The notes below the pieces were generated by a model that saw only the letters and a program-made list of their open reading frames with translations, had not been told where the DNA came from and searched no databases. From Campylorhamphus procurvoides (Eukaryota > Chordata > Aves > Passeriformes > Dendrocolaptidae), in NCBI GenBank assembly GCA_013396655.1, contig WBMV01000443.1, positions 1,730 through 65,729 of the forward strand: 64,000 nucleotides of DNA, in the 5' to 3' direction. The position numbers and the translations under genes are program-made. Below are positions 34,425-45,305 of this stretch, piece by piece (position 1 is the first letter of the stretch; every line of letters begins with the position of its first letter).

Positions 34425-36976
34425 GGATGAGAAGTCAATCAAATTCAGTTAAAAACTTGTCATTGTTTATTTGGTTTGGGAGATGCTGAGAGGCCAGGGG
34501 ATCTGAGACCAACACAAAACCCTGTCTTGCAACAAAACCTTGTCTTGCAACAAGGACCACGCTTCTCAGCCATGAACCCCTATTCACCTTCAAAAGGGAA
34601 GTTTCTCCTTCCTATGTTTAGCAAGGAAGCTTTGGTTTTATTTAATCATGAATATTTTCAGCACATGTGCTGCGTCATGCTTGCATGAAAGTTTGGGGTT
34701 TAAATTCCAGTGAGTTTTGGACCTCAAAACCCAGGGGTATCCAGCAAGCTACCCAAGGAATTGGAAACATGGATTTTTTGCTTCAAACGAAAATTTCAAT
34801 CCATTGAACTTCCTCTGTTTTGATCTTGCTTCCTGTGAATAAAGGATATGACAGCACAGACCATCCTCTGTGAGGAAAGAGTTAGTGCCTAAGGTCCTAC
34901 GAAGCACTTTGAACCCCAAAGTGGTATGAAAGCATCATTTCATTTTATTTGGCCTGTTCTGATTTCTAGTCAAAATGAGAGAAACACAAAAAGATCTTGA
35001 GGCAGTGTTGCTTTTGTGTTTATGTGTAAATTTGAAACCCTGAAAATGAAAGGACAGTGAGGCAGGAAATATAAACTGAAACTGAAAAGGAGACTTGAAG
35101 AAGCCCAAGAGAAGTGGAAAATCTGAACTTTGCAAGGGTGTCTTCATCTGAAGGCCAAGCTCACCTCTAGAGTGGGAAATTGTACGTTTTCATGTAACAA
35201 AAAGAGAAGAGCTTTCCTCAGGGGACCTCAAAAGTTTTAATTTCTACAATAATACCCATAATATCAACCTCTTAAATTAGATCCCTTTTTTTTTTCCCCC
35301 TTTTCATTGTGGTGAGAGCCAGACCACTTTGGATATCAGTTTTAAGGGGAAACGGAGGCTCACAGCTGTAACCAGAGTTGCCACAGAGTATTCATACATG
35401 GTATTGCTCTTTCAAAAATCTTGAATGTCACAATTTCCAGGCTAGTGCTGTATTTTCCAGGCCATAATATTTCTCCAGGGTCATTTTGTTAAGTGTTCAA
35501 GATTTTATATGGGAAAGAACAATCTTCTGATCAGAAGTTTCAAAATTTGCGAGTTCACAAAGCAAATTTATTATTTATTTTTTTCCTCCCTGCATGCTGT
35601 TTCTGGTTTGCAGCAACTCATTTCTCTGTAAGAGGTTAAAGGAGCCTCCTACAAGCCCTGTGACACAGAGTTTCAGTGAAGTAGGGACCAAAACCAACTG
35701 TGTCTGAATAAATGTCTTGTTCAAGTGTTTGTAATCTGACTCAGCAGCCCAGACCTAGATTTTTATCTTCTCACAGGAGTGGGTGGAAGGGCTGGGTGAT
35801 AACAGTTCAAAGCAATGCAGTTCCTAGCATCTGAGGCTAAAAGGAGGGATGGTATTTTACAGTAAGGGCTATCAATATCTTGATGTCATTAATTCAGCAG
35901 TTTTCCCTGTTGCTCTTACGTCTTGTGACTGGGGTAGAGGCTCTCAGATCACCCATGTTTCCTACAGAATGCTTTTCTTGTTTGGAATTTCCTAGGAATT
36001 ACAGATTACTTCATTCTTCCCTTACTGACCTAGTTGTTATACCTTAAGTGAATATGATGAGCGAGCTTAGGTGAAAGTGAACATCAAATGATAGAAAGAT
36101 GGTTAAGTAACATGGTGGGTGGGAGTTGATTAACTTGATAGGTTTGGTTGGAATAATCTCTGTCAGATTTTGAACTACAATAAAGTTTTCCTTGCCTTCC
36201 CCAAAAATGTAATTCTTCTGTCAAAAAATGAAAATGCATAGAAATTGCAGTGTGTTTTTGGACTTCAGACATGCACAGAAAAACCTACATTGCCTTTGGA
36301 GAATTAAAATGAAAATAAACATTCTTCTTTTTGGCCACATTTGGCTAGATGAGAGAGATCACTCTGCATCTATTTGTTTATTTATTTCTTAACTGACACC
36401 ATTATTATAACAAGTCCACACTGAATATTTGTAAGCATTCGAGTTCCTCCTGTGGCTTTGGTTTAGGCTTTTGAAGCTCCAAGCAGGACAAGGAGGATGC
36501 TGGCTCTGGCTGGCAGGAGCCGTGTCTGCCACAGCTCTGCCCTGGCTCTGCTGCTCTGCCTGGGCTGCCTCTGGCCTCTGATGGGAATTAAGAGGCTTTT
36601 GGTGGTGGTTTTATCTCCTTTGTGGCAAACTAGGCTGCCTGGCCACACTAATGACTTGCGTGTTACCATTCTGTTTCCTGTAATTTTCAGTCCTGCTCTT
36701 TCAGGAGCAGAAAGGCGTAGGCTTAGGTCCAGTCTTAAGCAGTGGATTGTGGCCTGCTATGACTCAAAGCCTTGGGGTTTTCTTTTGAACTTCCAAACCG
36801 GATGCTGAGACAGCTGATATGGGAAGTTGGGGGTGGCAAATGGCCTTAAAGCACCCCTAAAAGTGACAACTTAGTAAGAACCACCAGCTAAGACCAGCCT
36901 GACAGCCTTGCACCAACATCCCTAGGCTTCATGCCTGGGATATTTGGGATTCTAAGGATAGAGAGGCTCAGGTCTT
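34425..36976. other. SETBP1: Intron 2 sequence, no gene
   Basis: Unique-looking DNA. TGTCTTGCAACAA occurs twice, at 34523 and 34541, an 18-base tandem period. Nothing else supported. Confidence 0.5.
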
Positions 36977-37255
36977 CATAGAGTCATGCAATATCCTGAG
37001 TTGAAAGGGATCCATAGGGATCACTGGGTCCAAGTCCTGGCCCTGCACAGGAAACCCACGACATGTCTGAGAACATTGTCCAAATGCTTCTTGCACTCTG
37101 GGGAAGTGCCTTGAGGCTGTGACCACTGCCATGGGGAGTCTGTTCAGTGCCTGACCACTCTCTGGGAGAAGAAACTTTTCCTATTATCCAGCCTAAACTT
37201 CCCCTCACTCAGCTTCATGCCGTTCCCTCTCATGCTGTCACTGGTCACCAGAGAG
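36977..37255 (-). mobile_element. CR1 LINE fragment ('gatcactgagtcca' type), 3' end
   Basis: CATAGAGTCATGCAATATCC, GGATCACTGGGTCCAAGTCC, TGGCCCTGCACAGGAAACCC, 'CATTGTCCAAATGCTTCTTG' and 'CACTCTCTGGGAGAAGAAAC' are all diagnostic. It retains more of the 3' UTR than the copy at 8958. Confidence 0.94.
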
Positions 37256-38957
37256 GCTTCAGGCTGCTCTCACATCTTTGACTCTTCATACTGAGGATGT
37301 GGTTATGCTTCCTTGGCCAACAAGTGGCAACATGCTACAGTAGTCCCTGAGTGTGCTTCCTTTTTTGCCAGCATGGTTAGGTATGATACCGCACTGAGGA
37401 AGCTCCTTTTTAAAGGTGATAATTATCCTTTGGCTTTTGTGAGGCCAAGATGGGCAAACACCATCCCTGAAGTTCTGCTAGTAGTGGTCTTGTAGCTGCT
37501 GGATGTTTATTTATCTTGATCTAGATGGATTCGGTATGCCTGAATTAATCCAATAGTTGGATGGGACACCTTTGAAGGTGTGAGATTCTGTTGTATAAAT
37601 CAAGGAGTCATAGGTGAGCACTTAGGGTATGCTAGATTAATGATCCTTGTATTGGTTTGAAAAACTACTTGGAGGCCCATTGAGGAAATCATATTAATGA
37701 AAAGATTTCTTGCCATTAAACATGGGAGAAGGGAAAGAATCAGAGAGACTTAAGTGATTTTCTGAAATACAAAAACCTCTCAGAGGAAAAGCAAGTCAAA
37801 AATCACAAAATTTCCAGTGTCATGCCAGTAGCATAGTCATGAGAGGACAAATCTTCCCTTAGCACAATATGCAGATGCAGAGTGTTTTAAAAGCTCTCTA
37901 CATAGAGAAATGTGTGATTATGTGTTTTTGGAAATGCTTGGTGCCCAAAAGGTCCAGTCAGAGAGGTGAAGATGGTACCTGCTGCTCCTTGACTTGCTGC
38001 AAGTGGCATCCTGGAAGTGGGCATGTTAATGGATCTCCTGGGGCTTTTCCTGCCAGCTACAAAATAGCCAGTGTCCTGATTCCCTTCACAGGATGAATTG
38101 GTTGGTTTTGTGGAAAACAGAGACTCCAGGGGGTCACAGTGATCAGGGTTCAGCTTGGATGCCATCAGCTCGGTGTGGATCGCCCCCAGATCCCACATCT
38201 CTCAACAAAGCACAAGAACAACAAACCCTCCCCTTCCCTGTTTTCCATACTGTGCCATCTTCCCACTGACTTTATTGCATTTCATTGTTATGCCTAACTG
38301 AGAATTCTGATTTAATGGTGTATTGGACAGATTGTGGTCGGCACAATTCCCTTTTCCTTCCATCCTATTTCCATAGAACAATGTAATATGATCTTTAGCA
38401 AGTCCCTTTCTTTTTAAAGGAAAATCCAAACCAAGGAATCAGATTGATTGCTGTCTCTGTGTGCTCTTCTGTTCTCTGGAACACCTTCCCAGTGTAGTAA
38501 CATCAAATGTAAAGACTGAGGAACTTGACCTGACAGGTGCCAGCTCTTGGGAATACAAATGTTCAGCCGTAGGAAATATCTCTGTTGCAGCAGTGCTGTG
38601 GAAGCAATTAGGTAGAGGATAATGGATGGGTTGCAGTGAGATAAGGGGAATGACTCCACAGAGGTGCTTCATGGGGAGGTCATAAACCACAACAGCAGAG
38701 CAAGGATGGGCTGGTGATGTCAGCCAAAACCTGTGGTGGGATTCATCTCCTCACAGAGGACTTCTCTGGCTGTTATTGCTGCTGCTGCTTTTAATGGTTC
38801 CCAAATCCAGAGGCGCTGCTGTGGGTGACTGCAGCATGAAAGTTGGAAATGCTGCTGTGTTTCAGTTTTAGGTGAACTTCTCATTTCTGTTTCCACTGCC
38901 ACAAAGTATTTTTCATTCACAAACTATTTCTTCCTTTCCAAAGACTGCAAGTGGGGT
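37256..38957. other. SETBP1: Intron 2 sequence, no gene
   Basis: Unique-looking DNA with nothing supported beyond short chance frames. Confidence 0.5.
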
Positions 38958-39085
38958 GCTTGGATGGGAAAAGCATGAGGCACTTGGTGGGATTATTGGG
39001 GTTGTTCTGTGCAGGGCCAAAGCTGGGCTCAATGATCCTTGTGGATTCCTTCCAACTCAGAATATTCTGTGATTTTATAATTCTG
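38958..39085 (+). mobile_element. CR1 LINE fragment, 3' end, sense
   Basis: GGGATTATTGGGGTTGTTCT, GTGCAGGGCCAAAGCTGG, 'CTCAATGATCCTTGTGG', 'CCTTCCAACTCAGAATATTC' and the tail GTGATTTTATAATTCTG. It is the sense version of the 'gatcactgagtcca' type. Confidence 0.93.
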
Positions 39086-39600
39086 TATTAGTGACCACAA
39101 GCCCAGCTGTTGGAAAACTCAATGCAGCCTTTCCTTTGGGGCACCCCTTACCACACCGTGTTGCTTACCTGTATGTACAGATGCAGGTGTAGAAAAATGT
39201 GGAGCCTAAGACAGGCAATGCTCATGTTGATCAGTGGCTGTAAGTAGAGGAACAATCATGCGTGAAAACATTCAGTCTGCTCAGATTTGCTCTGTTGTTG
39301 AGTCAGGTTGCAATGGAAAAAACATAAATTTGAATCAGAAGGTACTGCCTTCAGAAGGGTCATCTCCCTGCTCTGTGTTTGGGAAGTGCTCAGGTGTAGG
39401 CACATGGCTAATGGAAGGGCTCTTTCCCTAATGGTCTGCGCAACAGCACCTTTCCTTCTGGGGAGCATCTGGGTCTTATCTGTGCCCGCACACAACCCCT
39501 GTTGCCTTGGAAAGAGGAGATCTGCTCTTCCTCCCCATCCGCCTCTCCCTGCAGGGGTTTCCCCTCCATGATCTCATGGAGCTCTAATGGTAATTATCGT

Positions 39601-39672
39601 TGTCTCGTGGCTCAGCGGTGTTGGCCTCAAGACGAACCCACCGTATGGCTTTGATACCCATCTCAGTGTGAG
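39601..39672 (+). repeat. Possible fossil tRNA-derived SINE (A-box and B-box-like)
   Basis: TGGCTCAGCGG at 39608 matches the RNA polymerase III A-box pattern and GCTTTGATACC at 39648 matches 8 of 11 positions of the B box. The 40-base start-to-start spacing is close to that in tRNAs. 'GTTGGCCTCAAGACGAACC' between them resembles tRNA-derived heads of ancient vertebrate SINEs. No cloverleaf with intact acceptor stem is evident, so it is not a functional tRNA. Confidence 0.3.
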
Positions 39673-40135
39673 GCACGTGTGCTCATGCACACGCCTCTCT
39701 GCTCCCCACATTTCACAGGGAAACACTAGCTGAATTCTGCCTCCGGTTTCTTAGATGTAAATAAGTGCAAAACCAGGTAAGAGGAGTGAAACACAATTTG
39801 CTTCCTTTTGGCACATGCACCCACCTCTGGACATTGTCTCACTGCAAGCTAAAAGAAATAAAGAAAAAAACAGTAAAAGGTGTTGAAAAGAGTTTTCTTA
39901 CTCTCTTTCACTCTGTTCTGTAAATGGCTTAGTAGTTGTCTGGTTTAGAAAACTATTTTTCAAGTTAATCTTTCTTTTTTTTTTAATCTCTAAGTTTTCA
40001 TCTTGAAAAACAAACGTAACTTCTGTTATACCCAGAGCTCTGCTCCCAGACTTTCTCCCCACCCTGGCACAAATGTTTGGTGATGGTGAGCCATGCAGTT
40101 CCTTGAGCTAGCTTCTCTCTTTTTCCTTAAAGAAA

Positions 40136-40171
40136 TTAAAAATTAAAAAAAAAATAAAAAAAATTTAAAAA
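40136..40171 (+). repeat. A/T-only run
   Basis: About 35 bases of A runs broken by T or TT, ending TTTAAAAAA. Confidence 0.8.
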
Positions 40172-40794
40172 ATCTCTGCTTTCTGCACTTTGCAGGGATG
40201 AAAAAATTTTAGAGAAGCAGCATGGAAATAAAGCGGTGTTTTAGGATCATTCTATTTTTTTGTCTTCTGTTATGTTTCTTGTCACTTCCTTTCTTTTCCT
40301 CTGGTTTTGCAGAGTCCGGAGCTTGGGAAATTAGGGTTCATCAAAACCTAATGCAACTTTTCTCTCTCCCAGTCTTCTCTTTGCTCTGGCCTGTGCTACT
40401 CTAAAAAAAAAGTAAGGTGGTTTGGAGAGTTAAGGCAAATCTTAGCCCAGCATCACAGTCATCATGCTCTGAAGAATCTGCATTTTTTTCCCCAGCCTGG
40501 TTGAGGAGATGAGTCTCTCTCTTTGTCTCCTATTCTGCCTGAAGGTTTTTCAGTGGGAATCTCCTTGGTGGAGTGTGGTGCCTCCTTGCCAGGGGAGCAG
40601 CACATGGGTTGATCTCTGTGAGCAGGTTAAATAAACAGGACTATGTTTGGGTTAATTGTCACTGGTTTTGCTGCTCTCCATTACTGATCTATCTGGGAGC
40701 CTGGCCAAGGAGCAGATGTGAGAGACAGCATCATCACCTCCCTCCTTGTCCTCATTGTGTCTGGATTTACCCTTTTCTTTTCCTTATGCCCCCA

Positions 40795-40860
40795 CTCCTT
40801 TTTCTTTTCTTTTCTTTTCTTTCCTTTTTTTTTTTCCTTCCTTAATTTTTTTTTCCCCTT
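40795..40860 (+). repeat. (TTTTC)n pyrimidine tract
   Basis: Four or so TTTTC units are followed by T and C runs, nearly all pyrimidine on the coding strand. Confidence 0.88.
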
Positions 40861-41203
40861 TGGCTGAGCAAATAGGCCAGATGGCAATGAGGGGAACAGA
40901 CAACAAGTGAGCCATGGCATATGGGTAGCCTGTTTAATTTCGACTCCTATTGGGAAGTGGCTTGCAGGGAGATAAGTTAAAAAGCAGAAGAGGAGGAGGA
41001 CTGTGTGTTGGAGGGGAGGGCCAAGAGGAAGGGGAGACCCTTTTTGGGATAAAGCAGCCCATCTGAGGGAGTCTGGGGCACAGGGGACTGAAAACTTGGC
41101 TGCATTCCTGACACAAAGCAGTAAATTAGCTGTTTCCATGTCAGTTTGTGTAGGAAGTCTTGTTGGCTGCACACAGGAAGGAAAGATGGAGATGTCTGCC
41201 TCA

Positions 41204-41242
41204 AAGAGGAGAAGGAGGAGGAGGAGGAATAGAAGGAGAAGG
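41204..41242 (+). repeat. (GGA)n/(GAA)n purine tract
   Basis: An imperfect GGA repeat over about 38 bases, with only a single T. Confidence 0.85.
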
Positions 41243-43178
41243 ATTTATCTCCAATTTCCACCTCGCCCACCCTGCCCCAGGCAAGCTCCAGCCAGGTTTA
41301 GGAGCTGGGATGCAGAGGCACTTGCCCAGCTGCAGAAGAGGGATCATGTTGCCCTAGATGATTTTTTTGTGTGCATATAGGATTGTGTATGTTTTACTCC
41401 TATGGGCATCAATATGAGATCATCCACTCTAGACTTTGAAACAAAAGACATGACTTTTTAAGTTTTAAAACAAAACTAAACAAAAGGTTAACACAAAACA
41501 AACTGAAAGGCAGTTCAAAAATAATGTAGTGGACAGTGATTCCCCTTTCCCCTTCCCGTCTCTTTTGGCCTTCATTTTCCTCCTACTTTCCTTTTTGAAT
41601 GCAATATGCTATCTGTCAGCTTCTTGCTAACTATTCACATTGTTCATGTATTTTGGATTTTGCTGGCTGAGACCAAAGGGAGTTGTACCTTGAATGTGTC
41701 TCAATGATTTAGGAACAAAATTGGAGTTAATTGCACTAAATTATAGATATCTGATTCTTGCTGGCTTTGTTTGGATGAACTGGGACTTTGGGAGAAGGTG
41801 AGGAAAGGTAGGGTGTACTTTTCTTAGTTTTTATAAAAGTATTGCTTTTGCATCACAACCTCATTGAAATGTAGTTTAAAATGGCTACATAATTTAGGAA
41901 CTTGAGAAGTTTTATTCCTGCTGGTGCTCAGTGGATTTGATATTCCTTGATACAGGCTCTCAACACCTTCACTCCAGAGGCATTTATAAAAATCACTCAT
42001 TCTGGCCACTGGCATACTAACTTTGTTCTATTTTCTCCTCTTTGATGGGAGCAAGCATGGCATCCCAATACAATCATCACATGTCTGGACCATTTGGAGC
42101 TCTGTGCATATTATCATCACCTTGACTGGTGAAGTGGGACTTCATCTCGACGTGCCTGTGGATGGGATTCAGCAGTGAGCTCCATGCTTGTGCTGGGCAG
42201 GTTGGGAAAATTCTGCAACCCAATTAGCTGTGGAAATCCCGAGCCCTCTTGGCAGGATGCAGATGATCCTGACAACAGTTGCGCTCTACGCCTGCACAAA
42301 GAACTTTTTATATGACATTAATTCTGCAGAGAAGTTTTTATTCACCAGAGAGTCTGCAAAGAAATGATTATGCATCACTGGCTTGGTGGAGTAGAATTTT
42401 AACTTCCAGCTCAGGCACTCCTCCACTGATTAGTTTTAACATGAAATAGAAACACAAGCCTGTGATTTATTGGTGAAATATTTAAGATAGATTGTTAAAT
42501 TATTCAAATAGCAGAGTTTAAAGCAGGCAAGGAAAAAAAAAAAAGGCAGTTCATCCAAAGAGCTCTCAGTCTTCCTGAATTTGAAATTGAAGAGCATACA
42601 TTTGGACTCGCTGGATATCTGAAACAAAAGGTGCTATTTTAGTGTGAAGAAAAACACAGTTTAGAGTGAAAATCTTCAACCTTATTATCCTCCCAAAAAA
42701 CTTAACCTTTAATCTTTCTCTAATTGATCCCTGAAGACTCTATTTCATCTGCAGTGCTAGGAATTGTTACAGCCTCCCATCATTTCCTACTACTCATCTG
42801 CCACCTCTTTGGGCATTCGCCCAGCCTGGCTGCAGTTTTCTTCTTTCTACAACAGCTAATGGAGAGGCTTTTTGTGTTGCTGTTGATAAACCAGCTGAGG
42901 ACTTCTCCAGTCTCCTTTCCTGGGCGTTGGATATCATCGCCTCTTGTCTTGCATTTCATGTTGATCTTCCATCCTACCATGGAAAAGCTTGTCTCTGTCC
43001 ACTTGCCCTCTGGCATCTGTATAAAATTATCACAAGGTGAAATTAGACATGTCTTCTCAGAGCAGGAGACAGGAATCATTCTCATGGTCTGTAGGGACTC
43101 GTAGCAATATCAGTGTAAACTAGTGAAATAAAATGGAAATAAAGCATATAGGGTTTTTTGGTGGAACCTTATTGTTCA

Positions 43179-43338
43179 TTTCATAGAATCACAGAACAAT
43201 TTGGGTTGGAAGGAACCTTAAAGATCATCTTATTCTACCCCTCTGCCATGGGCAGGGAAACCTTTCACTAGACCAAGTTGCTCCAAGCCCTGTCCAACAT
43301 GACCTTGAACACTTCCAAGGATGGAACCTTCTCTAACT
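43179..43338 (-). mobile_element. CR1 LINE fragment, 3' end
   Basis: TTTCATAGAATCACAGAACA, 'GGTTGGAAGGAACCTTAAAG', TCTGCCATGGGCAGGGAAAC, 'CACTAGACCAAGTTGCTCC' and 'CCTTGAACACTTCCAAGGA'. It belongs to the 'ATGGGCAGGG' type, antisense. Confidence 0.94.
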
Positions 43339-44194
43339 TTTTCTCCGAACTTTAGAGATAAAATACATGGGAATTGCTGCATCCCAAGGAACATTTATTG
43401 TTTCAGTTTCTTTTTACCTAAGTTTCTCCAAGTTTGAGAGAGCTTACTAGTTTCCACAGTGTGAAACACAAAAAGCAAAGTTGATTAGACCTTGACACAT
43501 CTTCAGTGAAAACACATGAGAAATGTGCGTGAAGATCCACAGACGGCTTTGAAAATTTCAGCCCTTTCTCTTCGTCTACTCACATTTCAGCACAAAAAAA
43601 GAGCATTTTTCAAGTCTGACCTCCCCAACAAGGCCTTAGTCTTGGGCTGTGCATCTGAGGAGGAGAGAATTTTCAAGGTCTGAGTCTTTCAAATGTGTGG
43701 CAAACTGAAAAGAAGATAATTAGGACAGGCAAATCCAAACAGTACTTCTACAGTTTTTTGGGGGTTTTTTTTGGTGTGTTTTTTGTGTGTCTGTATTCTA
43801 CTTTTCCATCTGCCTTCAAAGGGAAGCTGATAAAAAGAGTTTGCTTGGCCTTTTTGTTGCTGAAGGGGGAAGGGTGCCATTTTTTGTAGTGCTGCAAGAC
43901 AGATTCTGCAGGTGAAACTACCCCAGCAGGGGCAATCCTGCCCGGAGGGGTCAACACCAGGGACTGAAGACTGAAGCAGGATTTTTTTCTTTTTTTTTCC
44001 TTTTCTCTTCTTCGTGGATTTGTTGTGCTGTGGGACCAGGTCCTTTATGGCATGTATGAGTGGGGTTTGTGGAGCAATCAATTCCATCAGCAGTAGCAGG
44101 AATCGCATAATGTTTCAGCCTTTTGTAATAGATTTTGTGTGTGTGTGTGAGCTGAAAGTATGGCCAGGAGGGAAGGGGCTGTGAAATGCTGGGC

Positions 44195-44215
44195 TTTTTT
44201 TTTTTTTTTTTTTTT
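44195..44215 (+). repeat. Poly-T run (21 T)
   Basis: Twenty-one consecutive T, the longest homopolymer I see in the window. Confidence 0.97.
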
Positions 44216-44416
44216 AAACTTGGAAAGAGCCTGTCTGATTTCCTTTATGCTTTTTAAGCTCAGGGATGAGAGAGAGCGAGCGTATGTGTGCGCGTCTGTG
44301 CCCATACAGTCGCTCAAGTGGGAAAAAAACCCATTTGCGGTTCACACAGGAGGAATTTCTGATGGAGACAACAGTGCTAAGCAGAGAGGCACATCCTGAT
44401 CTCTAGCAAGTGAGGG

Positions 44417-44725
44417 GCACGCTGGTGCACACACGCACACAACACATACTCTCCGGGCGCTCTGCATAATACGTGCAAAGCGCTGCCCTTTAATGAACGT
44501 AACCTATGGCGGCTGGGATGCAGCCGGCCAGACCTCACCATTAATAAACTGGGAACATTCTTCTCCTTTTTAGTCCCTTTCAATGCCAGCCCTGTGGTTT
44601 GATCTCCCTTGAATGCTGCTCCCCCTCATTTGGGGCTCCAATTCTGAGAAGATTTGGCGCATTGTTTGAGGTCGCAGGATGTCGGATTGATTTCGGAGCT
44701 TTTGTATTGACTCCGGGCTCCTGAA
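44417..44725. promoter_or_regulatory. Candidate conserved regulatory element, CpG-bearing
   Basis: About a dozen CpGs are interspersed with AT-rich homeodomain-like strings (GCATAATACGTGC, CTTTAATGAACG, CCATTAATAAAC, GTCGGATTGATTTCGG). CpGs surviving in intronic AT-rich context suggest hypomethylation or selection. The function is inferred from composition only. Confidence 0.35.
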
Positions 44726-45082
44726 TGAAGCTGTCATGTGTGTCTGTGGTTGGCTAGCAGGCTGTCCGGCTGCAAGCTGTGCCTTCCTTTGTTGTTTAGG
44801 CCTCATTGAGCTGAGGGAAGAGGCTCATTTCAGGGTGATTTACCACCACCCAAACACCAGCTGTCTGTTGTACTGCCGCTTGCCTCCACCTTGGATTCAG
44901 TTCTTGTTTCCCCCTTTCTCTCCCACTCTTCCACCATAGGCACTTGGGTACTGGTTCATCAAAATGTGTGGATCACCCTGACAGAACAGCATAAAAACCC
45001 TCATAAACACTGAATGCGTTGTTCTTCCTAATGGCATTTGTGCACCCATGGGGATTTTTAGAGTTCGGTGTTGCCGTGCTAT

Positions 45083-45305
45083 ACATAGAATCATAGAACA
45101 GTATCTCGAGTTGGAAGGGACCACAAAGATCATTGAGTCCAGCTCCTGGCCCTGCATGAGGCAGCTCCAAGAGCCACACTACGTGCCTGAGAGCCTTGTT
45201 CTAATGTTTCTTGAACTCAGGCAGACCTGGGGCTGTGATTGCTTCCCTGAGGTGGTTCTAGGGCCCAACCATCCCCTGTGTGGTTGTGCCAGCTCCCTGG
45301 GGAAG
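45083..45305 (-). mobile_element. CR1 LINE fragment ('gatcactgagtcca' type), 3' end
   Basis: ACATAGAATCATAGAACAGT, GAGTTGGAAGGGACCACAAA, 'GATCATTGAGTCCAGC', 'TCCTGGCCCTGCATGAGG' and 'GTTTCTTGAACTCAGGCAG' identify it. The 5' portion becomes unrecognisable after about 45305. Confidence 0.93.

Larger units (their letters stand above)
39086..43178. other. SETBP1: Intron 2 sequence, no gene
   Basis: Unique-looking DNA with a tRNA-like patch (39601-39672), an A/T-only run at 40136-40171, a pyrimidine tract (40795-40860) and a GGA/GAA run (41204-41242). Open frames here track the simple-sequence tracts. Confidence 0.5.
43339..45082. other. SETBP1: Intron 2 sequence with a candidate conserved element
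   Basis: Unique-looking DNA. It holds a T21 run at 44195-44215, a short (TG)n at 44137-44150 and a CpG-bearing patch at 44417-44725. Confidence 0.5.
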
